Program-made: the position numbers and the translations under genes
Assembly (NCBI GenBank): GCA_039105265.1
Contig: JAPFFF010000044.1
Coordinates: 558,001 to 622,000 of the forward strand
Origin: Tritrichomonas musculus
Taxonomy: Eukaryota; Parabasalia; Tritrichomonadida; Tritrichomonadidae
DNA: 64,000 nucleotides
Direction: 5' to 3'
Shown here: positions 60,163 through 64,000 of the stretch, in pieces
Layout: each line of letters begins with the position of its first letter
How positions within the stretch are numbered: position 1 is the stretch's first letter
The notes under the pieces: model-generated
Seen by the model: the letters and a program-made list of their open reading frames with translations, nothing else
Databases searched by the model: none
Told to the model about the DNA's origin: nothing

Positions 60163-60540
60163 TTATTCATCAAAATTTAATAAATTCGTCGTTTTATTTC
60201 CAGTTATTATATTGTGACACTCTTGATGCTGAATATTACGAACTGCTCGAGCTTTTTCAATGGAAGCTCTTGCAATTAAACTTCCATCTTTTTGTTCTGT
60301 TACAAAAATGCTAGCTTGGTTGAATGCAGACACAACAACATCAGGTGTTGTTGTTTTGATCCAAGAGTTTACTATTTGTATTACGTTTTTTGAAGAAGGA
60401 CTAATATTTGGTTTCGTTTTTATTTTAGTCTTGAGACATTTTTGAATACCGAATATGCCCAGGTCTAATGCTTGAACAAATAGATTTAAATTGAATTGTT
60501 TAATCGGTTTTTTGTACATTTTTAGTACGTTTTTTTTTAC
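60163..60540 (-). pseudogene. C-terminal remnant of a DDE transposase (pogo/Tigger-like)
   Basis: The minus frame includes KPIKQFNLNLFVQALDLG, NVIQIVNSWIKTTTPDVV and VSAFNQASIFVTEQKDG. The W..TT.D.V..AF..A pattern is that of the end of DDE_1 (pogo/Tigger) transposases, where W..V...TI.NCF..AG is usual. No catalytic residues are in this piece and no terminal repeats were found. The upstream part overlaps the promoter and start of the next gene on the other strand. Confidence 0.45.
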
Positions 60541-60541
60541 T

Positions 60542-60550
60542 TCACTTTTT
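60542..60550 (+). promoter_or_regulatory. Initiator-like element
   Basis: TCACTTTTT three bases before the ATG at 60,554. It selects this start over the in-frame ATG at 60,491. Confidence 0.6.
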
Positions 60551-60553
60551 GTA

Positions 60554-61009
60554 ATGTCTCGAGGAAGAAAGCCCAATCCCGAAAATTTTGATTTCGATTC
60601 CTACGAAAAGAATTATTTTAATGACGAAGTACCAATAAAAAAGAAGAAAGAACAGAAAATGAAACTTCGAAAAGCTACATGGAAACGAATGGTCCGAATG
60701 CAACATGATATTCTCTCCATCATGGAGACAAACAAATCGTTATCAGAAACAATGAGGAACATCCAAATGAGTTTTCAATGTTTGCAAACGAAAAATCAGT
60801 TCGACTTTTCTGGACCAATCAAATTCACAGCAACAATTGAACCCTATAAATTCGAGATTCCCGTTAATAGAATCATGCCTGATGTCCAAAAGGATGAATC
60901 AAACAAGGAAAAAGAATCAAACCTCGAAAAAGAATCTCATACCGAGAAAGAAATAAAGAGTGATAATGATGACAAAACAGATTCTGAAAATCCATTCGTG
61001 GTTGAATAA
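60554..61009 (+). CDS. Small charged protein with AT-hook-like N-terminus
   Basis: The start MSRGRKPNPENFDFD gives 151 residues; RGRKP resembles the core of an AT hook. A basic helical centre (KKKKEQKMKLRKATWKRMVR) and a strand-rich part (KFTATIEPYKFEIPVNR) follow, with an acidic, repetitive tail (KEKESNLEKESHTEKE). It is the first of three co-oriented small genes with spacings of 36 and 94 bp. No family recognised; a nuclear role is plausible. Confidence 0.6.
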   Translation: MSRGRKPNPENFDFDSYEKNYFNDEVPIKKKKEQKMKLRKATWKRMVRMQHDILSIMETNKSLSETMRNIQMSFQCLQTKNQFDFSGPIKFTATIEPYKFEIPVNRIMPDVQKDESNKEKESNLEKESHTEKEIKSDNDDKTDSENPFVVE

Positions 61010-61028
61010 AAAATTCACTTTTTTCACT

Positions 61029-61037
61029 TCACTTTTC
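61029..61037 (+). promoter_or_regulatory. Initiator-like element
   Basis: TCACTTTTC 17 bases before the ATG at 61,046. Confidence 0.55.
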
Positions 61038-61045
61038 TTTTTGTC

Positions 61046-61621
61046 ATGAATGATTATATTGAGGAAGAAGATACAGGTGAGTCAGGCTCTCGTCAAAATT
61101 CTCAAAAAGCACTTATTGCTGCAGGATTAATCAGTGCAAATTCACCTCAAAATTATATTCCTTCGCCAAATACGATATTTGAAGTCGAAAATTTAACAAG
61201 AAGAATGGGTAAAGTTCATATTGCTTCACCAAATTCATCTGAAAACTCTCAAATAATTGAAACATCAATAGAGGATTCATTCATAAATTCCCCAGAGTTT
61301 CATCCAGGACAACAAAAAATGGAATTACAAATCTCAACTGTCTTAAATGATATTCCCATTAAGTCAATGGAAACTCAATATAATAGAAGAAAGAAAATAA
61401 ACAATATTAGACTTCATTTTGATGATTTTATGAATTCTTTCTCAGATAAAGAATGGGCTGATGGAATTCGAATAGAGAAATTTCGCATATTATTTCAAAA
61501 TTATTTCCATTTCCCAATCTCAAATTCAGGAATTGGACAATTAAAAGAAGTTAAAGAAAAATTACTCACCAGACGAAAAACGATAAATGGAAAACAGGTA
61601 ATGGTTTATAAAAAACGTTAA
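61046..61621 (+). CDS. Small protein with winged-helix-like C-terminus (paralogue 1)
   Basis: The protein has 191 residues. The first 120 are polar and Ser/Asn-rich. The last 70 (LHFDDFMNSFSDKEWADGIR, RILFQNYFHFPISNSGIGQL, then RRKTINGKQVMVYKK) match the end of the next gene's product. Helices followed by a strand-turn-strand wing with a basic tip suggest a winged-helix DNA-binding fold. That is an inference; no named family is certain. Confidence 0.6.
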   Translation: MNDYIEEEDTGESGSRQNSQKALIAAGLISANSPQNYIPSPNTIFEVENLTRRMGKVHIASPNSSENSQIIETSIEDSFINSPEFHPGQQKMELQISTVLNDIPIKSMETQYNRRKKINNIRLHFDDFMNSFSDKEWADGIRIEKFRILFQNYFHFPISNSGIGQLKEVKEKLLTRRKTINGKQVMVYKKR

Positions 61622-61693
61622 ATAAAAAATTCAATACTTTACATTTTATTTTTATTTTTTTATTCGTTTTTTTGATGTAACACGTGAGATACA

Positions 61694-61702
61694 TCACTTT
61701 TC
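61694..61702 (+). promoter_or_regulatory. Initiator-like element
   Basis: TCACTTTTC 22 bases before the ATG at 61,716. Confidence 0.55.
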
Positions 61703-61715
61703 CTATTTTTTTTGG

Positions 61716-62381
61716 ATGAATTTTAACCGAAGCTGGCCTAATCAAGATGATTATTTTATGGAACCAAACGATGACTCTTGGGATGTAAAAGAAATTGCAG
61801 ATATTTTATCAAGCAAAAATCATTTTTTCTCTGATGATTCTAATGATTCTGATGATTCGAACAAAAAATCAAAGAGATTAGATGCAAGAGATTATATCAT
61901 CCATCACTATAATGAGGATAAACTCGAACCAATCTTTGTTGCTGAAAAAAATGGAAATGATTCAAATTATGTGGAAATAGACAAATTCCGAAAAGAGATT
62001 GCTCCTCCACCAATTCCCGAAGTGCATCAAATTCCAATGGCACAACAACCACGTCGAGGACGACCTCGAAGATCAAGAGATCCATCTCCACCTCCACCGC
62101 CAAAAAGGGGAAGACAAAGCAGGAAAAATCTCAATCAATATCAAATTCGAATCAAACATAGACATATCAATGAGCATATGGAAGAATTTGTTGACACTCT
62201 CCCAAAAGAATGGGATGATGGAGTTCCTTTATCCAAAATTCGAGACAAATTGGAAAATTATTTCTCATATGAAATATCCAATAATGGGATTGGAAAATTA
62301 TCAAATTTCCACAACTTTTTCTATAGAAAACAAAAAAGGGATGGGGACCAATTTTATTATATCTATTGTCGCAAAACGTGA
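61716..62381 (+). CDS. Protein with AT-hook-like motif and winged-helix-like C-terminus (paralogue 2)
   Basis: The protein has 221 residues. It has an acidic N-terminus (DDSNDSDDSN), a Pro/Arg linker with AT-hook-like QPRRGRPRRSRD and PPPPKRGRQSRK, then the domain shared with the previous gene (HINEHMEEFVDTLPKEWDDG, LENYFSYEISNNGIGKL, KQKRDGDQFYYIYCRK). Shared landmarks are W.DG, NYF...IS.(S/N).GIG.L and a basic wing ending in Tyr. A chromatin- or promoter-binding role is plausible. Confidence 0.65.
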   Translation: MNFNRSWPNQDDYFMEPNDDSWDVKEIADILSSKNHFFSDDSNDSDDSNKKSKRLDARDYIIHHYNEDKLEPIFVAEKNGNDSNYVEIDKFRKEIAPPPIPEVHQIPMAQQPRRGRPRRSRDPSPPPPPKRGRQSRKNLNQYQIRIKHRHINEHMEEFVDTLPKEWDDGVPLSKIRDKLENYFSYEISNNGIGKLSNFHNFFYRKQKRDGDQFYYIYCRKT

Positions 62382-63219
62382 AAGAATTTTTTAAATCACA
62401 TTTCAAAATTTTATTTTTATTTTTATTTTTATTTTCAATGGGTTCTCAATTATAATTTTTATTTTCAATGGGTTCTCAATTAAACTTTTGATAATGAATT
62501 CAAAAAGTGAAAAAATTTTTGAGATATTTGAGCTGCCCAAGCAATATTTGGGAGACTCTAGGATAGCATTGGGAGGTCCAAAGTTGTGATTGGGTTGCCC
62601 AAATATACATAGAGCGTCCCAAATACTGTGATAGGGAAGCCCAAAACACATTTGCGAAGCCCAAAAATATAATTGGTTAACCCAAATACAAAAAATTTTA
62701 TTGCATAAAATTATTCTAATTCAGAGAGTATTCAAACTGAATTGAAAGAGCATAGAAAAATAAATTGAAAGAGCATAGAAAAATAAATTCAAAGAACATA
62801 GAAAAATAAATTCAAAAGACTATTCAAATATTTTTTTTTCAATGATTATTCAATTTATCGTGGATAACACTTTTTGGGATCACAAAATGGGATTGTCAAA
62901 AACATAGAGATAGATAGATGGGAGAACCGGGTTTTTTGACATTTTTGATCCCATTTATCGTCCCAATTTTGGCGCGGCCAACTTTCCTATAAATAATTTT
63001 AGATCTTAGGTTATAAATTTCTGATGACGAAAATTTTCCATGGAAGTTTTTTAAGAATGGGATCAAAAATGGGATCACTAAAATAGTATTATTACAAGAT
63101 ATAAAACCTAAGACATTAAAAAGAGGTCATTTATTATCCTAGGTTTTTTATTTGGGATTGCTGACTTTTAAAAATGGGATCGTCCCAAAAAAATGGGATC
63201 GCAAAAAAAATTTTCAAAC
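62382..63219. other. Intergenic stretch with several short tandem repeats
   Basis: Holds a 30-bp duplicated unit containing TTTTCAATGGGTTCTCAATT (62,431 and 62,461), a 21-bp array (62,536-62,686), a three-copy 23-bp repeat of GAAAGAGCATAGAAAAATAA (62,742-62,815), and at 62,870-63,210 many TGGGATC/GATCCCA words plus CTTAGGTT / AACCTAAG inverted copies, perhaps a worn element. No gene seen. Confidence 0.65.
62536..62686. repeat. Degenerate 21-bp array (CCCAAA...TTGGG)
   Basis: CCCAAA or a close variant starts at 62,536, 62,577, 62,598, 62,618, 62,640, 62,660 and 62,681, and TTGGG follows at 62,548, 62,569 and 62,590. The spacing is 20-22 bp. On the minus strand this reads as heptads of the form FGxPxxx (FGLPYHS, FGQPNHN, FGPPNAI). 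Confidence 0.7.
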
Positions 63220-63990
63220 TCATTTTTTATTTCTCCTTAATTTAGCCTCCTTTTTGATTTCTTTATTATCCTCTTTTACTGATTCTTTCAAGAGTTTTTT
63301 CTCTTTTTCTTCAATCTCTTTTTCAATCTTTTTTCGAATTTTTTCACGTTCTTTCTCTTTCTTTTCCAATTCTTTTTCCTTCTCTTTTAATAATAATTTT
63401 TTATATGTTTCTTTCTCTGTTTCTCGTTCTCTCAATCTTTTTAGTTTGTTTAATCTTTTCTTAAATGATAATTCTTCATCATCGGAACTGGAATCTCCAT
63501 ATCTTGATTTGAAATTTCTTTTCCTTCTTTCCATTAAATCTCTTATGGTTCCTGTCCTATCTGAACTCCTTAAGATTCTCCTCTTTCGAAGCCTCTCATC
63601 ATCACTATCAGAATCTGAATCCATAATTCGTTTCCTTAATTTTCTCTTTAAATAAGAATATCTATCGTCATCATCAGAATCGGAATCATAGAAATATGTT
63701 TTACCTGTTTCTTTATCTTTTTTAATCAAATTATCTGCTTGCTTCATTAACATTTCTTTCTCTTGAGGGGTGTAATTACTGGAATCTATTAATTGTTTAA
63801 TCATATCTTGACCTTTTTTCATCAAATTCTCTTTTGCATCAGGAGAATCTTCAACGGTATATTCATATTGAGCTAATTCATCAAAAACTCTCTCTTTAAT
63901 TTGATTAAATTCATCTTTCCATTGTTTTTTGTAGTCATTATAATCTGGAATTTCAATATCAACTGTTGGATTTTTCACAAAATCACTCAT
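63220..63990 (-). CDS. Highly charged coiled-coil protein
   Basis: The protein has about 256 residues (MSDFVKNPTVDIEIPDYNDY). The N-terminal 100 residues form helices without obvious motif. The middle alternates acidic Ser/Asp runs (DSDSDDDDRY, DSDSDSDDERL, DSSSDDEEL) with basic segments, sites typical of CK2 phosphorylation. The last 70 residues are a continuous charged helix (KEKELEKKEKEREKIRKK). It reads toward the previous three genes. No family recognised; likely nuclear or RNA-associated by composition. Confidence 0.6.
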   Translation of the reverse strand: MSDFVKNPTVDIEIPDYNDYKKQWKDEFNQIKERVFDELAQYEYTVEDSPDAKENLMKKGQDMIKQLIDSSNYTPQEKEMLMKQADNLIKKDKETGKTYFYDSDSDDDDRYSYLKRKLRKRIMDSDSDSDDERLRKRRILRSSDRTGTIRDLMERRKRNFKSRYGDSSSDDEELSFKKRLNKLKRLRERETEKETYKKLLLKEKEKELEKKEKEREKIRKKIEKEIEEKEKKLLKESVKEDNKEIKKEAKLRRNKK

Positions 63991-64000
63991 CACTTGATTC

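Noticed and set aside
60163-60576. 137-residue minus-strand frame as an intact gene
   Set aside because: Its first residues overlap the initiator and start of the plus-strand gene, and only the transposase-like tail has recognisable pattern; it was called a remnant.
1-64000. CRISPR arrays, rRNA genes, bacterial operons and riboswitches
   Set aside because: None seen; the repeats present are minisatellites, inverted-repeat elements or coding repeats, and gene style is eukaryotic.

Overview
The window looks like nuclear DNA of a parabasalid (trichomonad) protist such as Trichomonas or Tritrichomonas; the species cannot be fixed from sequence alone. The signs are very AT-rich intergenic DNA, short genes without visible introns, start codons that follow a TCAYTTT initiator-like word within about 3 to 35 bases, DUF3447/ankyrin and F5/8-C protein families typical of the group, a tRNA-Lys(UUU), and large Polinton (Maverick) elements.

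Positions 1 to about 35,930 are Polinton DNA. Block 1 (from before the window to 18,956) runs almost wholly on the minus strand: the tail of a fibre-like gene, a broken pPolB, HNH endonuclease, basic and acidic small proteins, KilA-N protein, double-jelly-roll major capsid protein, amphipathic virion-type proteins, A32-like packaging ATPase and rve integrase. It ends in a 57-bp arm of a terminal inverted repeat. A 149-bp spacer separates it head-to-head from a perfect inverted copy that opens block 2 (19,106 to about 32,500): pPolB, T5orf172 GIY-YIG nuclease, a candidate penton protein and two very large paralogous fibre-like proteins. A third, diverged remnant (about 32,770 to 35,930) holds part of another pPolB and two small proteins. 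A 2.7-kb AT-rich block carrying a decayed host coiled-coil gene is inserted in block 1. Polinton genes share their own upstream signature (T/A-rich tract, then TAAATG), different from the host initiator.

Positions 36,000 to 64,000 are host chromosome with non-autonomous DNA transposons. Three MITE-like elements have clear 8-bp target duplications (36,227-37,114; 39,245-40,186; 48,289-48,764), and a pair of GGGGAAT-ended elements lies at 40,257-41,322. Host genes are a caspase-fold protein lacking its histidine motif, a kinase pseudogene, a TPR + dead PPP phosphatase + F5/8-C fusion, tRNA-Lys, two ankyrin/DUF3447 proteins, an intact protein kinase, a decayed GH20 hexosaminidase, a BTB-like/F5/8-C protein, a truncated methyltransferase, a transposase remnant, and a run of small charged proteins. 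Two of the last share a winged-helix-like C-terminus.

The most interesting points are: a covarying hairpin element of about 80-90 nt present once in block 1 and once exactly at the block 2/remnant junction; an N-terminal module shared by pPolB and two basic Polinton proteins; the head-to-head terminal-repeat junction; and the host pseudophosphatase with a discoidin tail.
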